The position numbers and the translations under genes are program-made. This document shows positions 26,169 to 36,975 of a stretch of DNA of 64,000 nt, piece by piece. Source of the DNA: Methanothermobacter sp. (lineage in GTDB: Archaea > Methanobacteriota > Methanobacteria > Methanobacteriales > Methanothermobacteraceae); the NCBI RefSeq assembly GCF_030055425.1, contig NZ_JASFYE010000005.1, positions 74,815 to 138,814 on the forward strand, read 5' to 3'. The notes beneath the pieces are model-generated. The model made no database searches. It worked only from the letters and a program-made list of their open reading frames with translations, and was not told where the DNA came from. Numbering within the stretch: position 1 is the stretch's first letter; each line of letters opens with the position of its first letter.

Positions 26169-27031
26169 AACCCGAGGACTATGACCTTGATGTGGATGTG
26201 GCGTGGTGCCCTGGTTGCGGTAACTTTTCGATTCTCCGGGCCCTCAAGATGGCCCTTGCAGAGCTTGATATACCACCTGAGAGGCTGGTGCTCGTCTCAG
26301 GTATAGGTCAGGCAGGCAAGCTCCCCCAGTACCTGAAGTGTAACTACTTCAACGGCCTTCATGGGAGGTCCCTCCCGGCTGCTGTGGCAGTAAAGGCTGT
26401 GAACCCTGAACTCACAGTTATCGATGTGAGCGGTGATGGCTGCATGTACGGTGAGGGCGGCAACCACTTCATCCACAACATAAGGCGGAACCCTGATATA
26501 ACAAACATCGTCCATAACAACATGGTCTATGGTCTCACAAAGGGGCAGGCATCCCCCACCAGTCAGCCGGGCTTCAGGACACCTGTGCAGGTTCACGGTG
26601 TCTTTGAGGAGCCCTTCAACCCCCTTGCAGTGGCAATCTCCCTGGGGGCCACCTTCGTTGCCCGGGCCTTTGCAGGTGATATTGAGAGGACCCGGGACAT
26701 TCTCGTTGAGGCCATAAGGCACCATGGCTATGCCCTCGTGGATATCTTCCAGCCCTGTGTGACCTTCAACCGTGTCAACACGTTCCAGTGGTTCCGTGAG
26801 AACACCTACTACACTGACCATGACACCTCAGACAGGACGCTGGCCTTTGAGAAGTCCCTTGAGGGTTACGGTTCAGGGAAGTTTCCGCTGGGTGTGATCT
26901 ACCGTGCTGATGGTGGAGCCACATTCGAGGAGAACCTCAGTATATACAGTGATGATAAAACTCCACTGTGGAAGAGAAGGCATGATCCTGGTAAGCTGAA
27001 GGCCCTCCTTGAATCAAAGATGATGCTTTAA
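26165..27031 (+). CDS. 2-oxoacid:ferredoxin oxidoreductase, beta subunit
   Basis: 288 residues, the thiamine-diphosphate-binding subunit. [11 protein letters not shown] near the N-terminus matches the family's Cxx[21 protein letters not shown] followed by [15 protein letters not shown] is the thiamine diphosphate/magnesium motif. The C-terminal region ends with a [11 protein letters not shown] element common in KorB proteins. It starts within the last codons of the alpha-subunit gene, ensuring equal synthesis. Confidence 0.88.
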   Translation: MKPEDYDLDVDVAWCPGCGNFSILRALKMALAELDIPPERLVLVSGIGQAGKLPQYLKCNYFNGLHGRSLPAAVAVKAVNPELTVIDVSGDGCMYGEGGNHFIHNIRRNPDITNIVHNNMVYGLTKGQASPTSQPGFRTPVQVHGVFEEPFNPLAVAISLGATFVARAFAGDIERTRDILVEAIRHHGYALVDIFQPCVTFNRVNTFQWFRENTYYTDHDTSDRTLAFEKSLEGYGSGKFPLGVIYRADGGATFEENLSIYSDDKTPLWKRRHDPGKLKALLESKMML

Positions 27032-27081
27032 TATGTATTTTAATTGACCATGCTTTTAATCATTGTACTGGAGAATCTGGT

Positions 27082-27426
27082 ATGGAATTCAGGCTTTACA
27101 TAACAGAGGGTGACATTGAGGACCACCATGTCTTCAGGGAGAAACTCAGCCTTTCAGGTCTCAGCTGGAGGCAGACTGACCTTGAGGATGCAGATGCTGT
27201 GATAATCCTTGCTGGCCTCTGGGGAACCATGAAGGAAAAAATAATGGATGATGTTAAAAGGGCTGTGAAACTCTCCAAACCCATAATAACGGTGAGGCCC
27301 TATGGCCTTGAGAATGTGCCGCTGGAACTTGAAGAAGTGAGTTCCGAGATTGTTGGATGGAATCCCCACTGCATAGGGGAAGCCATTGAGGATGCAGTTA
27401 ATCCAGATACGAATCAAATCTTATAA
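27082..27426 (+). CDS. TIR-like (Thoeris ThsB-type) protein of the MTH538 family
   Basis: 114 residues, a single flavodoxin-like domain. [33 protein letters not shown] and [11 protein letters not shown] are the signatures. The match to the MTH538 family (old name DUF1863, now grouped with the TIR domains of Thoeris ThsB defence proteins) is from memory. The position after a KorA-KorB pair fits the same gene in M. thermautotrophicus. Thoeris ThsB makes a cyclic ADP-ribose signal for ThsA; no ThsA is nearby. Function unknown. Confidence 0.75.
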   Translation: MEFRLYITEGDIEDHHVFREKLSLSGLSWRQTDLEDADAVIILAGLWGTMKEKIMDDVKRAVKLSKPIITVRPYGLENVPLELEEVSSEIVGWNPHCIGEAIEDAVNPDTNQIL

Positions 27427-27532
27427 AATTGATGCAGTTAATCACAGGATTAAAATCAGAGTTAAATGAGATATGGTGAATCCAGAGGGATAAGAATCAA
27501 ACCTGAATGAAAAAATAAAGGGGTTGGCCTCT

Positions 27533-28066
27533 TTAGGCCGATGATTTAACCACAAACATGCCGGGTTTGCTTGATGTAGGGTGGTATATCCTGTTGTAGC
27601 CACTGTAGTCATAGTCCACCCATCTACCGCCGCTGTAAACCTGTACTGTGCGGTGTCGTGGGGACAAGCTCGTGGCGTACTGTATTATACGCACCTTCTT
27701 CCCGGCTGATGTGAGTCTTTTATATAAGTATTCACTCATAGCCCAGCAGTCCCCTATGTTGGGATCATAGCGGTACGTGCTGGTGCTGTAGGCCGCCCGT
27801 ACCCTTTTCTTCTTGTAGTACTTATTATTGTAGTACCTTTTCTTCACACTTGTACGGTATGTGGCCCTGACATTCTTCCTGTAGGTCTTCTTATATTTCT
27901 TGTACTTGTATGCGGCGTCAACCTTCACAGGTTCCGCCTTTATGGTTTCAGTTTTTGTTACTATCTTTGCGTTTTCTGTTTCAGTATTTGTTGCCTCACT
28001 GATGGGCACTGAACCCACAGTGAACATCAGTGCAAAGAGCACTGTGACTGCTTTGAATCGCGTAAT
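27533..28066 (-). CDS. Secreted transglutaminase-like cysteine protein
   Basis: About 177 residues. A signal peptide (TRFKAVTVLFALMFTVG then SVPISEA) is followed by a very basic, tyrosine-rich linker (about residues 35-100) and a C-terminal transglutaminase fold. The Cys-His-Asp triad is visible: IGDCWAMSEYLY, SPRHRTVQVY and WVDYDYSGY. Relatives in methanogens cut or attach to pseudomurein peptides. The signal peptide needs a start at ATT (28066-28064), 7 nt after GGAGG; the first canonical codon (GTG 28042) lies inside the hydrophobic core. The promoter is the TATA box at 28138-28148. Confidence 0.75.
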   Translation of the reverse strand: MTRFKAVTVLFALMFTVGSVPISEATNTETENAKIVTKTETIKAEPVKVDAAYKYKKYKKTYRKNVRATYRTSVKKRYYNNKYYKKKRVRAAYSTSTYRYDPNIGDCWAMSEYLYKRLTSAGKKVRIIQYATSLSPRHRTVQVYSGGRWVDYDYSGYNRIYHPTSSKPGMFVVKSSA

Positions 28067-28137
28067 TCTATCGCCTCCATGTCCAATACTAACCCTTCAG
28101 GTCACTTAGGACACTGAGTCAATGGTTACATCATCAT

Positions 28138-28148
28138 AGTATATAAAT
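28138..28148 (-). promoter_or_regulatory. TATA box for the secreted transglutaminase-like gene
   Basis: Read on the minus strand the sequence is ATTTATATACT. Transcription would start near 28115, giving a leader of about 50 nt with the GGAGG ribosome site near its end. Confidence 0.5.
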
Positions 28149-28519
28149 GTTTCCATAAAATAAAAGCTCTGAGAGCTTCTTTAATCAAAAAAAGCCACTA
28201 GAATCCTTTTCTAATATTCAGATATTCTCTGAGAATCCATCCCATTTTATTTGAAGATAGGGGCCATCAGGGAATCCCGTTTGGAGTTTAGGGGCAGAGG
28301 GGCTCCCCGATACAATGGAGATTCAGAAGGTAAATCCTGTATAAATGGCCACTTAGAGGGCTTATTTCTGTTAAAAGAAGAACCAGAATCTTCAATAAAT
28401 TAAAAGCAACATTAAAATGAAAATTCGAATTTAAAATGATTTTAAAGACTTATATGAATCTAAAGAATGCTTTAAATTGTCAAAAATGGAAATAAAATTA
28501 TCTATGGGCTTTTAGAAAT
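28149..28519. other. Intergenic stretch between convergently oriented envelope and rad50 genes
   Basis: No coding frame of note. A G-rich portion at 28256-28320 contrasts with AT-rich surroundings and can form a short GGGG/CCCC hairpin near 28291-28311. The rest is AT-rich. A CCCATTTTATTT element at 28240 resembles the terminators described elsewhere in the window. Confidence 0.4.
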
Positions 28520-31033
28520 TTAGCCCGCCTTCTGGATGGCTGATACTCCATCGGACTTTTCAACCCGGTATATGTGGTCTGCAAGGTTTTCAAGTTCCTC
28601 CTCATGGGATACCAGGATTATCTGTCTGGCCTCAAGTTCATCGAAGATGTCCCTGAGCTTGTAGAGCTGCTCCTTGCTGAAGCCATCGGTTGGCTCGTCC
28701 AGTATGAGTATATCGGACCTCACATCGGTGAGGCTCTGGACCACCATGTTGAGGGCGAGTCTGTAGGCAAGTGCTATGCTGGTCCTCTCACCACCACTGA
28801 GGTACTCAAGGTTCTGTTCATAGCCGTCCTGCTCAACGATGGGTGTGAAGTCCTCGTCAATCCGCACCGATTTATCCGGGTCGTCCACCAGGACCCTGAA
28901 CCATTTCTGGAACCTCTCATTGAATTCATGGTTTATCTGTGCCATCACATGGGTCTCAATGTCAGCGAGTGCAGGGATGAAGTATGATTCAAGCCAGGTC
29001 ACATGGTCCTTGAGTTCACTGGCACGTTTTCTGAGTTTCTTCTTTTCATCAATTTCATCCTCAAGGTTCCGGATCTGTTTCTCCTTTTCCTCGATTTTTC
29101 CCCCAACTGATCCCAGACTCTTTCTTTTGTCATTCTCAGAGGTTTTAAGTTCATGGAGGTTTTCACTTACCTCCTGTATACTGGCCTCCACCTTATCTCT
29201 GTTTTTGAGTGCCTCCTGGTTTTTCTTTATTTCCTCTTTCTTTTCAGCGATGATTGCAGCATTTTCCTCAATCTTCTGGAGGTTCTCTCTGTATTCCCTG
29301 CTGGTTTCAGGGTTGAGTTCATGAATTCTTTTTTCAAGGTCCTCTATCTTCGAATCTGATGCTGAGAGTCTGCTTGAACAGTTCTTCTCCCTTTCACGGA
29401 GGGTTTCCAGCTCCTCCTCAATTTTTCTGAAACGGGATTCCGCATCCTTCAGTTCACTGATTATCTCTTCATTTTTGTTTATATCTGATTCAATGCCCCT
29501 GATTTCTTCCTTCTTATTCTCAAAGTCCTTCTGCTTTTTCTCATATTCGGCTGTTTTCTTCTTAAGGTCCTTCCGGAGTCTACTGAGTTCTTCCCTGGAC
29601 CTCATGTATTCTATTACACGTTTCAGGAGTTCTTTTTTATTTTTAATGTTCGCTTTAAGCTCATTTATCCTGGATTTAAATGACTTTTCCCTCTTTCGGG
29701 CATCTCTGAGTTTATCGTCTATGTACGCAGGGTCCACATCCTGGTCACATGTGGGACAGACACTAACATCTTTTATGGACATGTAGTCCTCTATCTTTCC
29801 GGAAATGGCGCCCATCTTATGCTGGAGATTCGATACCTCGCCCTCAAGTTTATCTATCTCAGTTTTCAATTCATCCTCAGTGTACCCTGGATCCTCAAGG
29901 GACTCCAGTTTTCTTATCTCTGATTTGAGGTCGTCAATCTCACCCTTAATTGCGGTGATTTCAAGTTCCAGATTGTCCCTGACACCTGAAAGGGTCTTAA
30001 ATTGATTCATAAGGCCTTCAAGCTTACTAGAAGCATCTTTGAACTTTTCATAGTCCTCTTTGATGGATTTTTTCTGATCCTTCATCTTTTCAATATCGTT
30101 TCTGAGTGAATCAAGTTTCTTCTGAAGCTTATCTTTCACCTCCTGGCATTTCTGAAGTTCATCCATGGATTTCTTATATTCTTCCTCTATGTCCCTGTTT
30201 TTCCTCTTGAGACTATCTGAGAATGAACTCAGGTTTTTAATTTCATTCTGAAGGGATTTTATCTTCTCATCCGCATTCTGAATCCTTTTTTCCTCCTTTT
30301 CGAGTTCTTCAAGTTTCAGTTCGAGTTTGCTGATCTCAGCCTCGATTTCTCTGAGTTCATCTTCAAGCTGCTTCCTCTCAGATTTCAGTTCCCCCTTCTC
30401 AGTGATAATATTCTGGAGCTCCTTTTTCTTATCTTCAAGGTCGTAGGATTTATCCTCCAGGCTTTCTGCGGATCGCCTGATTTTCCGCGAAAGCAACCTG
30501 GCATTATCCGCTGCTCTGCTGTACTTCTCAAGGTCGAAGGCCTTTCTGAGCCTTTCAAGCCGGTCAGTTTTTCCGGTCTCTATTATGCTCTTCATCTGCT
30601 CCTGTGGGGTGAAGACCGCGTAACGGTATATCCTGCTCCTGGCCCTTGGATTCAGGGGTTCCCTGTAACCCAGGATGTTAAGTACCTCGGCCTTCAGTTC
30701 CTTTGCAGAGAGTTTCCTTCTCCCTCTGGGTGTTCTGATGTAGAGTTCCCCCTGCTGCACCCCTGAGGCGGCCCTTTTAAGTTCCCGGTAGATGGTGTAC
30801 TCTGTACCGTCAACAGTGAAGGTGAGTTTGACTGAACCTGAATTTGCTGTGGCCCTCAGAAGGCTGTCACCCCTCTGGTCACCCAGCCCGAAAAGCGCGA
30901 ATTCTATTGCAAGTAGAAGCGTCGTCTTACCTGAACCTATATCCCCCTCAAATAGGGTCACCCCATCATCAAACTCAACAGTTCCTGATTCATAGCTCCT
31001 TATGTTCCTGAGTTCAAGTGAATTGATAATCAA
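28520..31033 (-). CDS. rad50: DNA double-strand break repair ATPase Rad50
   Basis: 837 residues. Walker A ([15 protein letters not shown]) is near the N-terminus, followed by long coiled coils. The zinc hook VCPTCDQDV sits at the apex (about residue 424). The ABC signature [19 protein letters not shown] and Walker [13 protein letters not shown] are near the C-terminus. Rad50 pairs with Mre11 in processing of DNA ends. TTG start at 31033, after GGTGGTGAT. Last gene of the operon with nurA, herA and mre11. Confidence 0.95.
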   Translation of the reverse strand: MIINSLELRNIRSYESGTVEFDDGVTLFEGDIGSGKTTLLLAIEFALFGLGDQRGDSLLRATANSGSVKLTFTVDGTEYTIYRELKRAASGVQQGELYIRTPRGRRKLSAKELKAEVLNILGYREPLNPRARSRIYRYAVFTPQEQMKSIIETGKTDRLERLRKAFDLEKYSRAADNARLLSRKIRRSAESLEDKSYDLEDKKKELQNIITEKGELKSERKQLEDELREIEAEISKLELKLEELEKEEKRIQNADEKIKSLQNEIKNLSSFSDSLKRKNRDIEEEYKKSMDELQKCQEVKDKLQKKLDSLRNDIEKMKDQKKSIKEDYEKFKDASSKLEGLMNQFKTLSGVRDNLELEITAIKGEIDDLKSEIRKLESLEDPGYTEDELKTEIDKLEGEVSNLQHKMGAISGKIEDYMSIKDVSVCPTCDQDVDPAYIDDKLRDARKREKSFKSRINELKANIKNKKELLKRVIEYMRSREELSRLRKDLKKKTAEYEKKQKDFENKKEEIRGIESDINKNEEIISELKDAESRFRKIEEELETLREREKNCSSRLSASDSKIEDLEKRIHELNPETSREYRENLQKIEENAAIIAEKKEEIKKNQEALKNRDKVEASIQEVSENLHELKTSENDKRKSLGSVGGKIEEKEKQIRNLEDEIDEKKKLRKRASELKDHVTWLESYFIPALADIETHVMAQINHEFNERFQKWFRVLVDDPDKSVRIDEDFTPIVEQDGYEQNLEYLSGGERTSIALAYRLALNMVVQSLTDVRSDILILDEPTDGFSKEQLYKLRDIFDELEARQIILVSHEEELENLADHIYRVEKSDGVSAIQKAG

Positions 31034-31103
31034 AGAATATCACCACCTGCTATCAGTTATCTGGATTCACCCTGAGCAGGTCAACACCCTCATCTCTCCA
31101 GGG

Positions 31104-32360
31104 TTATCGGTTATCATCATCCAGATTAACCCCCATGACGGCCTCTGCTTCCTCAATTACCCTCCTCTCATATTCTTCCTTCTTCTCACCGGGGGAAATC
31201 TCATTTTCAAGTTTCCTGAGGAGGTCAACCGCCAGTGAGTCGCCCCTCTTCATGAGACTTCTGTTTCTGATGTCAAGTCCGGCGAGTTTTTCCCTGAAGA
31301 TTCTCCTCTCAAGTGCAGGGATCTCGCTCTCAGCGACCCTCACCTTCTGTATCTCCCGGGTGCTGAGTCCGTGCCTGTTGATCTGGACAACACGGGCCCC
31401 CCTGGATTCAAGTTCCCTCCTTATCCACGTGGAATCTATGTCCGAGGTCCTCCCTGAGCTGAGCTCACCCCTGATCTTGAACATCACAACCTTTCCCTTG
31501 ACATCATGTTCCCCCATTTCTTTACGTATAAGGAGGGACGCGTCCTGGGAGTTCTTACCTGTCACATCACATTCTATGTATTCAAATTCAGCGGGCCTTA
31601 TAACCCTGAACTGGGGAGTTTTTGCCTTTTCCCTGAATTCAACAAGGTAGTATCCCCTCTCCTCTCCCCTGGCGTTCTCCTCAAGGTCCCCTGCGTATGA
31701 ACCGAAGAGTGCCCCGGGGTATACTATGGGGCCGTAGCCCTCCTCCATGTAGCAGCCCTTCCTGTGGACGTGGCCCCCTGCATAGTACTCCAGGCCACGG
31801 GGGAAGAGGTTGAGGTCGATGGAGTCCATCTCTGCAAGGTCCACGGGCTTGAACTGGGTTATGGCGCTGTGGAAGAGGAATATCCTGAAGCCGTCCTCGG
31901 CCTCAAGGGCCTCCCTGTCAAGGTTCCTGAAGTAGTCAACCTCCAGTGCCCTTGACCTCCCTGATAGGCCCGTGATCTTTGCCCCGGTCTTCTCATCCAC
32001 CGTGAACTCCAGTCCCAGCTTCTTTCCTGGGATGGGGCGCACAACCTTTTCTATGACCCCCGCGGTTTCCAGGATGTCTATCATGGAGGTGTTTGATGGG
32101 CTGTAGTCGTGGCTGCCATAGTTGACGTAGATTGGGACCCCCTCATCCCTGATCCTCCTGAGTTCCATTGTGGCCCTCTTGACGGTCTCCATGTTGGGGA
32201 TGTTGGAGTGGAAGAGGTCCCCCGCTATTATCATGAAGTCGACATTATTCTCCAGTGCATCATCCAGTGCCATCCTGAAGGCCTGGAATTCTAGTTCCCG
32301 GAGTTCAGGCTGTTTCTGGGCCCCAAGGTGGCAGTCTGACAGGTGCGCGAATCTGTACAT
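31104..32360 (-). CDS. mre11: DNA repair nuclease Mre11
   Basis: About 418 residues. Phosphoesterase motifs run in order: [10 protein letters not shown] (residues 5-14), [18 protein letters not shown] and GGHVHRKG, which coordinate two metal ions. It acts as nuclease with Rad50 in DNA break repair. ATG 32360 is chosen after GAGGTGA. It sits about 70 nt ahead of rad50 on the same strand and 10 nt after herA. Confidence 0.95.
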   Translation of the reverse strand: MYRFAHLSDCHLGAQKQPELRELEFQAFRMALDDALENNVDFMIIAGDLFHSNIPNMETVKRATMELRRIRDEGVPIYVNYGSHDYSPSNTSMIDILETAGVIEKVVRPIPGKKLGLEFTVDEKTGAKITGLSGRSRALEVDYFRNLDREALEAEDGFRIFLFHSAITQFKPVDLAEMDSIDLNLFPRGLEYYAGGHVHRKGCYMEEGYGPIVYPGALFGSYAGDLEENARGEERGYYLVEFREKAKTPQFRVIRPAEFEYIECDVTGKNSQDASLLIRKEMGEHDVKGKVVMFKIRGELSSGRTSDIDSTWIRRELESRGARVVQINRHGLSTREIQKVRVAESEIPALERRIFREKLAGLDIRNRSLMKRGDSLAVDLLRKLENEISPGEKKEEYERRVIEEAEAVMGVNLDDDNR

Positions 32361-32370
32361 CAGTTTCACC

Positions 32371-33894
32371 TCATCCTATGAATTCAATGTCCTCATCTTC
32401 ATCCTCATGATCCGTGGATTCAATGAACTCCTCAAAGAGTGGTATCTTCACAGGCACCGCGAACTTTGTGAATATGCTGCTCACTATGGCCTCACCCTTA
32501 TCCAGGCTTGCTATTGCCCTGTTGTCATCTGAGAGGTCCTGGGAGGCGCTTCCTATTATCTCAGCCCTCTCCTGGGCCATCTCATTCCCCAGGATTATCT
32601 TGGTGTTCATGTTTGCAAGGACCGTCCTGGGGATGAGGCTTACGAGCTGGGTTATGGCGACCAGGCCTATGTTGAATTTACGACCCTCCCTTGCGATGGT
32701 ACTGTAGATGTTGTTTCCCTGCCTCTCAATGACCTCCTTTCCAAGGACACGGGGGGCCTCCTCTATCACTATCCCTATGACAGGTTTTCGCCTGAGCTCC
32801 CCGGTGGACTTGTACTTCTGGTACCTCCTGAAGATCTCACCGGATATCACGCTCCCAACGAGGAGTTCCGCCTCGCCCATGAGCCTGGATGTGTCCACCA
32901 CGACTATCTTTCCATCCTCGAGGTGTCCCGCTATGTCCTTTATGGTTGACTCACCACCCACATCCCGGAATACGCCCCCACGGGACTTTATCTCGCCGGT
33001 GTCCTCATCCAGGTAGACGCCGAGTATCACATCGAAGACCCTTCTCAGTACACTGAGTGTCACAGATTTGACATCGGAAAGCTTCTCCCCTTCAACAATT
33101 TTGATGATCCATCTCTCTTTGTAGCAGTTGTGGTACTTTGCAATTGCCTGCTCCTGGGCCTGTGTGAATGGTATTATACCCTCAAAGTGCTCGGGTCTCA
33201 GGGCCCTCAGGTTTATTGAGAGGGTATTCCCGCCGACCGGCGCGTCAGGGGAGTAGTAGACCACGTTACCTGATGGATGCTTTCCAAGTCCCGCCTCATT
33301 CCTGCCATAGTACTCGTCGTGGGGGTCCAGCACCAGCATGCCCACACGGTCCATATCTGCCAGGCTCCAGAGCATGACCTTCACCAGGTTACTCTTACCC
33401 CTACCCGTGGTTGCAGGTATGAGGATGTGGTGGGTTATGGCGTCCAGGGCGTCGATGTAGACCGGTGTCTCAAGGACCTTTGAGCCGCTCCTCACATTTC
33501 CAAGAAATACCGGGTTGCGGGGCTTTTCGAGGAATGCCAGGTCCCCATCCCTTATCCTCCGAACCTCCCTGAAGAAGCCCGGGAGGCGTTTGGGTAGCAT
33601 TGGCTCACCGTCCCTTACATGGAGTATGGGGCGGGCCTCTGCGATGATGTAGTTCCGTAGTTCCGGTTCAAGGAACTCAACGTCACCCCTGTAGCCCTCA
33701 AGGTTGAAGCCTGATGCAAGTTCCCTCATCCCCTGTGGTATCTGGGACCTGTATTTGAGGTCCTTGACCTGGAGTATCGTGTAGCCTTCCCCCTCAGCGA
33801 CAAGGAGGTCGCCGAGTTCCACTGGTTCATCTGATTTCTGCCTTATGAGTACCGCGGCTGTTTCGCCACCTATTATCTGTCCTGCGATTTCCAT
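32371..33894 (-). CDS. herA: HerA bipolar DNA helicase
   Basis: About 507 residues. The N-terminal HAS-barrel begins with [16 protein letters not shown]. Walker A is [14 protein letters not shown] (near residue 161), and Walker B-type [13 protein letters not shown] follows. [13 protein letters not shown] and a conserved arginine region complete the HerA/FtsK ATPase core. HerA forms a hexamer with NurA for DNA end resection. The ATG overlaps the nurA stop codon by 1 nt. Confidence 0.93.
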   Translation of the reverse strand: MEIAGQIIGGETAAVLIRQKSDEPVELGDLLVAEGEGYTILQVKDLKYRSQIPQGMRELASGFNLEGYRGDVEFLEPELRNYIIAEARPILHVRDGEPMLPKRLPGFFREVRRIRDGDLAFLEKPRNPVFLGNVRSGSKVLETPVYIDALDAITHHILIPATTGRGKSNLVKVMLWSLADMDRVGMLVLDPHDEYYGRNEAGLGKHPSGNVVYYSPDAPVGGNTLSINLRALRPEHFEGIIPFTQAQEQAIAKYHNCYKERWIIKIVEGEKLSDVKSVTLSVLRRVFDVILGVYLDEDTGEIKSRGGVFRDVGGESTIKDIAGHLEDGKIVVVDTSRLMGEAELLVGSVISGEIFRRYQKYKSTGELRRKPVIGIVIEEAPRVLGKEVIERQGNNIYSTIAREGRKFNIGLVAITQLVSLIPRTVLANMNTKIILGNEMAQERAEIIGSASQDLSDDNRAIASLDKGEAIVSSIFTKFAVPVKIPLFEEFIESTDHEDEDEDIEFIG

Positions 33895-34958
33895 CAATCC
33901 TCACCTGCATACCTGTTAAGTGTATCGTGGTAGTCGAGACTTTCCGTCTCATATTTTATACCCCTAAGGACTTCACCATCCCTGATCTGTGACAGGACCC
34001 TTCTTCTATAGATTTCAACCTCATCACCTGAGACACGGGCCCTCATGTCCACGTCCACCAGCCCGTAGGGGTAGCCAGGGAAGCATGCGTCCCCTGCGTT
34101 CAGTTTTAGGGCGGATGCCACGTCCAGTGCCTTATACGCCTCATAATCTCCGAGGATGTCCATGCGGAATATCCTTCCTGCGGGGTTCAGCTTAACCGCC
34201 GCCAGGATGGTGGGCCTGTCTGTCCTGATGGCTATGGGGTCGTAGCACCATGTCCCCTTCACGTCACCCTCTGATGCGAGCCTCCCGATGGCTGAAAGGA
34301 GTGAAATTGAAGTGGTGGTGTAGAGGGTGCAGGTCTTTGAGAGCCCTGCCACATGGATTTCCCCTGCCCTATCCCCCAGCTCATTTATGTAGCTGTTCTC
34401 CTTCTCGAATGACGCCTGCAGTGAACCGTCCCTAACCAGAACATCCCCTGCATCGAGTTCATCAAGGGCACCCAGTGCCATGCTCCACTCTGCAAACCGC
34501 CTGGGAAGGCCCTTGAGGGTTGACTCATCAACGGTATCGGTGTCTTTCAGTTCAAGGTGCATGTCATCCTCATCCGGGAGGAATTCCAGGTACTCCTCCC
34601 TTAGAGGGTGTATCTGGAATCTGCACATCTCATCCTCCGGGTTCATGGTCATGACAGAGAAGAACTCGATCCTTGATGGTATCTCGGGCTGGACCCTCTG
34701 GCCCCCCCTGAAGAGACTCAGGGCAACCCTGTTGAGCTGGACTGAGATGCCCGGCCCCTCCAGTATGGGGCTGTTGCCGCCGTCTATGAAGGCCACGAGC
34801 CTATCCTCTCCCCCCTCAATGGGCTTGAAGTTAGCTGTGCTGAATTCATGCGCCATGTATTTCGCTGACCTGAAGTAGGGTCTTCCGATCCCTGACCTCA
34901 CCCTGTTCTCAAGGGTCTGTGCAATCCTATCAAAAATGTCCAATAAAAAATCCCCCAT
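33894..34958 (-). CDS. nurA: NurA 5'-3' nuclease
   Basis: About 354 residues. [13 protein letters not shown] carries the first catalytic Asp of the NurA fold, and [16 protein letters not shown] near the C-terminus carries the last conserved region. NurA resects DNA 5' ends with HerA. It is the first gene of the operon, behind a TATA-like element about 35 nt before ATG 34958. That ATG is followed by GGGGGAT and then TTG 34943, so the TTG might be the true start with a ribosome site. Confidence 0.9.
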   Translation of the reverse strand: MGDFLLDIFDRIAQTLENRVRSGIGRPYFRSAKYMAHEFSTANFKPIEGGEDRLVAFIDGGNSPILEGPGISVQLNRVALSLFRGGQRVQPEIPSRIEFFSVMTMNPEDEMCRFQIHPLREEYLEFLPDEDDMHLELKDTDTVDESTLKGLPRRFAEWSMALGALDELDAGDVLVRDGSLQASFEKENSYINELGDRAGEIHVAGLSKTCTLYTTTSISLLSAIGRLASEGDVKGTWCYDPIAIRTDRPTILAAVKLNPAGRIFRMDILGDYEAYKALDVASALKLNAGDACFPGYPYGLVDVDMRARVSGDEVEIYRRRVLSQIRDGEVLRGIKYETESLDYHDTLNRYAGED

Positions 34959-35062
34959 GTAAATGTTTAATGTTGAATAAGAAATAAATATTATAAATAG
35001 TTTGTGGTTTTTAATTGAATGACCAGGTCATCTGACCGTTCCAGGGACATCCCGGGCCTTAC

Positions 35063-35587
35063 CTATTCCTCTGGCTCAACGATGACGGCTGTGCCGTAGG
35101 CAAGGATCTCCTGCATTATGTCGGATATGGAGTCTGAGTCGAAACGGACACTTATAACCGCATTGGCCCCCAGTTCACGGGCATGGTCAAGCATCCTCTC
35201 AAGGGCCTCCTGCCTTGAGTGCTCCATCATGGTGACGTACTCCTTGATCTCACCACCCACGATGGACCTTAAACCTGCGCCTATCTGACCCCCGAGTCCC
35301 CTGCTCCTAACTGTCAGCCCATAAACGAATCCTAGGGTCTCAACAGCTTTGTATCCCGGAACGTAGTTGCTTGTAACGTATACAATGTCGCCGTGCTTTT
35401 CAACTGCAGGCGCTTCTCTTCGCTCCTCAAGCCTCGTGCCGCACTCGTCACAGAAGTTTGAGTCAGGTCCGTATTCCTTCCCGCAGTTTGGGCAGAATTT
35501 CTCTGCTGATGACTCCTTTGGGGAAGCTGAAACAGCGCCGCCTCTCCTCTCAGCCAGTCTCCTCTTCATCTCCTCACTTGTAACCAT
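35063..35587 (-). CDS. YbjQ/UPF0145-type protein with zinc ribbon
   Basis: About 174 residues. An N-terminal helical segment precedes a zinc ribbon (FCPNCGKEYGPDSNFCDECG) and a YbjQ-like domain (VTSNYVPGYKAVETLG, then ARELGANAVISVRFDS). YbjQ proteins form pentamers; function is unknown, often labelled heavy-metal-binding. ATG 35587 has a weak ribosome site; the frame is open upstream without a good start. Confidence 0.8.
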   Translation of the reverse strand: MVTSEEMKRRLAERRGGAVSASPKESSAEKFCPNCGKEYGPDSNFCDECGTRLEERREAPAVEKHGDIVYVTSNYVPGYKAVETLGFVYGLTVRSRGLGGQIGAGLRSIVGGEIKEYVTMMEHSRQEALERMLDHARELGANAVISVRFDSDSISDIMQEILAYGTAVIVEPEE

Positions 35588-35633
35588 AATAACACCATAA
35601 TTATTTTTATTGCAGACGTATAATAAGGTTATC

Positions 35634-36935
35634 ATGAAATCTGCAGATGATATGGATAACCCCTCTACTGTCCCGCTAAAGATATTCAGTAAAAGGAATT
35701 TGCAAAGGATTCTACCATATATTCCGCTTGTTGTAGTTGCCTTTCTTCTTATATTGAATCCATATTATCTGTTTCCCACACATGGTGATCTTGATTTTCA
35801 TCTTGTGAGGGCGAGGGAAATTATTGATGATCCAATTCATGGTCTCCTCTGGGACTACATGGTCTACTATCCAGCAGGAAGACCCCTCTGGCACCAGCCC
35901 CTTATACATATACTAATGGCATCCCTCTGGTGGATTGGTGGAGTTAGATTCATGCACTCCATCATGTGTACCCTCCAGATTCTCCTTACTGTCCTCACAG
36001 CATCATGGGTTTCATCAAAGTTTTATGGTGAAAGAGCAGGGTTCATTGCAGGGATGCTTGTACTTGCAGCTCCGAGACCAGACACACTCTCAGTAGTAAT
36101 GCCCGCCACATTCGTCCCCATATTCATTGTACTCACGATATATTCACTCTCAAAGTCAAAGCTGAAGCTATCGTTCATAACGTCATTGATGGCCATTTCC
36201 ACACATATCATGGGTCTTCTGGTGTTGCCTGTTATCCTTGCAGATGGTATCAAAAAGAATAGGAACCTGATAATCGCTATATCCCCTCTAATCATATTCT
36301 GGATAATTTATTTTGCAGTGTACGGTCCTTCATCTTCTGGAAATCTAAGCTCAGGTTTTCAGGGCCTTGATCTGGTAAATGAACTTTCACTGATACCTAT
36401 TATAAGCGGAACTATCGGTCTGTGGTTCATAAGAAAAAGAAAAGAATTTAAACCTATTGTAGCATACATTACAGGTATACTCATATTACAGCTATACTTT
36501 GATGTTTCAAGGGCCCTCCAGTATGTGGTGCTTCCCCTTGCTATTACAGGGTCATATTTCTTTAATCAGCTGATAAACAGATCCCCAGCTTCCTTCAAGA
36601 TCATAATACTGCTGCTTGTCATACTTTCTTCATCTGCATTTCTGGCACCTTTAAGTTTAATCGATACTTCCTGGGCAGATATGAGCACGCCCTTTGAAAA
36701 TCGTTACTATCCCCTTAAGAAGTACATTGACACCCATACATCCCCTGATGATGTGGTGTGGGCCTCGGGTTCAGTTGCAGATAAGGTTGCCTGGATGACC
36801 GGGAGGAGGGTATCCAATGGTCGCTATGGGCCCCCACCGGGATTTCAGGAGACATTCCAGGATGTGAATATCTATGAGGAGAATGGAAAATTCATAATAA
36901 GGAATAAAGATAATGAGACAATTCAGATCATCTAA
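35634..36935 (+). CDS. Polytopic membrane protein, GT-C glycosyltransferase-like
   Basis: 433 residues with about 10 hydrophobic helices and a soluble C-terminus of about 90 residues. The first external loop has HGDLDFHLVRAREI, an acidic motif placed like the DxD loop of GT-C enzymes such as the oligosaccharyltransferase STT3. The C-terminal SPDDVVWASGSVADKVAWMTGRR also resembles the soluble tail of such proteins. GT-C enzymes use polyprenyl-phosphate donors outside the cell, so a role in surface glycosylation is likely. The gene is visibly more AT-rich than its neighbours. ATG 35634 follows AAGG with 5-nt spacing. Confidence 0.6.
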   Translation: MKSADDMDNPSTVPLKIFSKRNLQRILPYIPLVVVAFLLILNPYYLFPTHGDLDFHLVRAREIIDDPIHGLLWDYMVYYPAGRPLWHQPLIHILMASLWWIGGVRFMHSIMCTLQILLTVLTASWVSSKFYGERAGFIAGMLVLAAPRPDTLSVVMPATFVPIFIVLTIYSLSKSKLKLSFITSLMAISTHIMGLLVLPVILADGIKKNRNLIIAISPLIIFWIIYFAVYGPSSSGNLSSGFQGLDLVNELSLIPIISGTIGLWFIRKRKEFKPIVAYITGILILQLYFDVSRALQYVVLPLAITGSYFFNQLINRSPASFKIIILLLVILSSSAFLAPLSLIDTSWADMSTPFENRYYPLKKYIDTHTSPDDVVWASGSVADKVAWMTGRRVSNGRYGPPPGFQETFQDVNIYEENGKFIIRNKDNETIQII

Positions 36936-36975
36936 TCAAGTAGTGTTGTACATATACTGAATAACCAAAGAAACC

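Noticed and set aside
28090..28140. C/D box small RNA on the minus strand (ATGATGA followed by CTGA)
   Set aside because: No internal D'/C' boxes, and the sequence lies at the expected transcription start and leader of the secreted transglutaminase-like gene.
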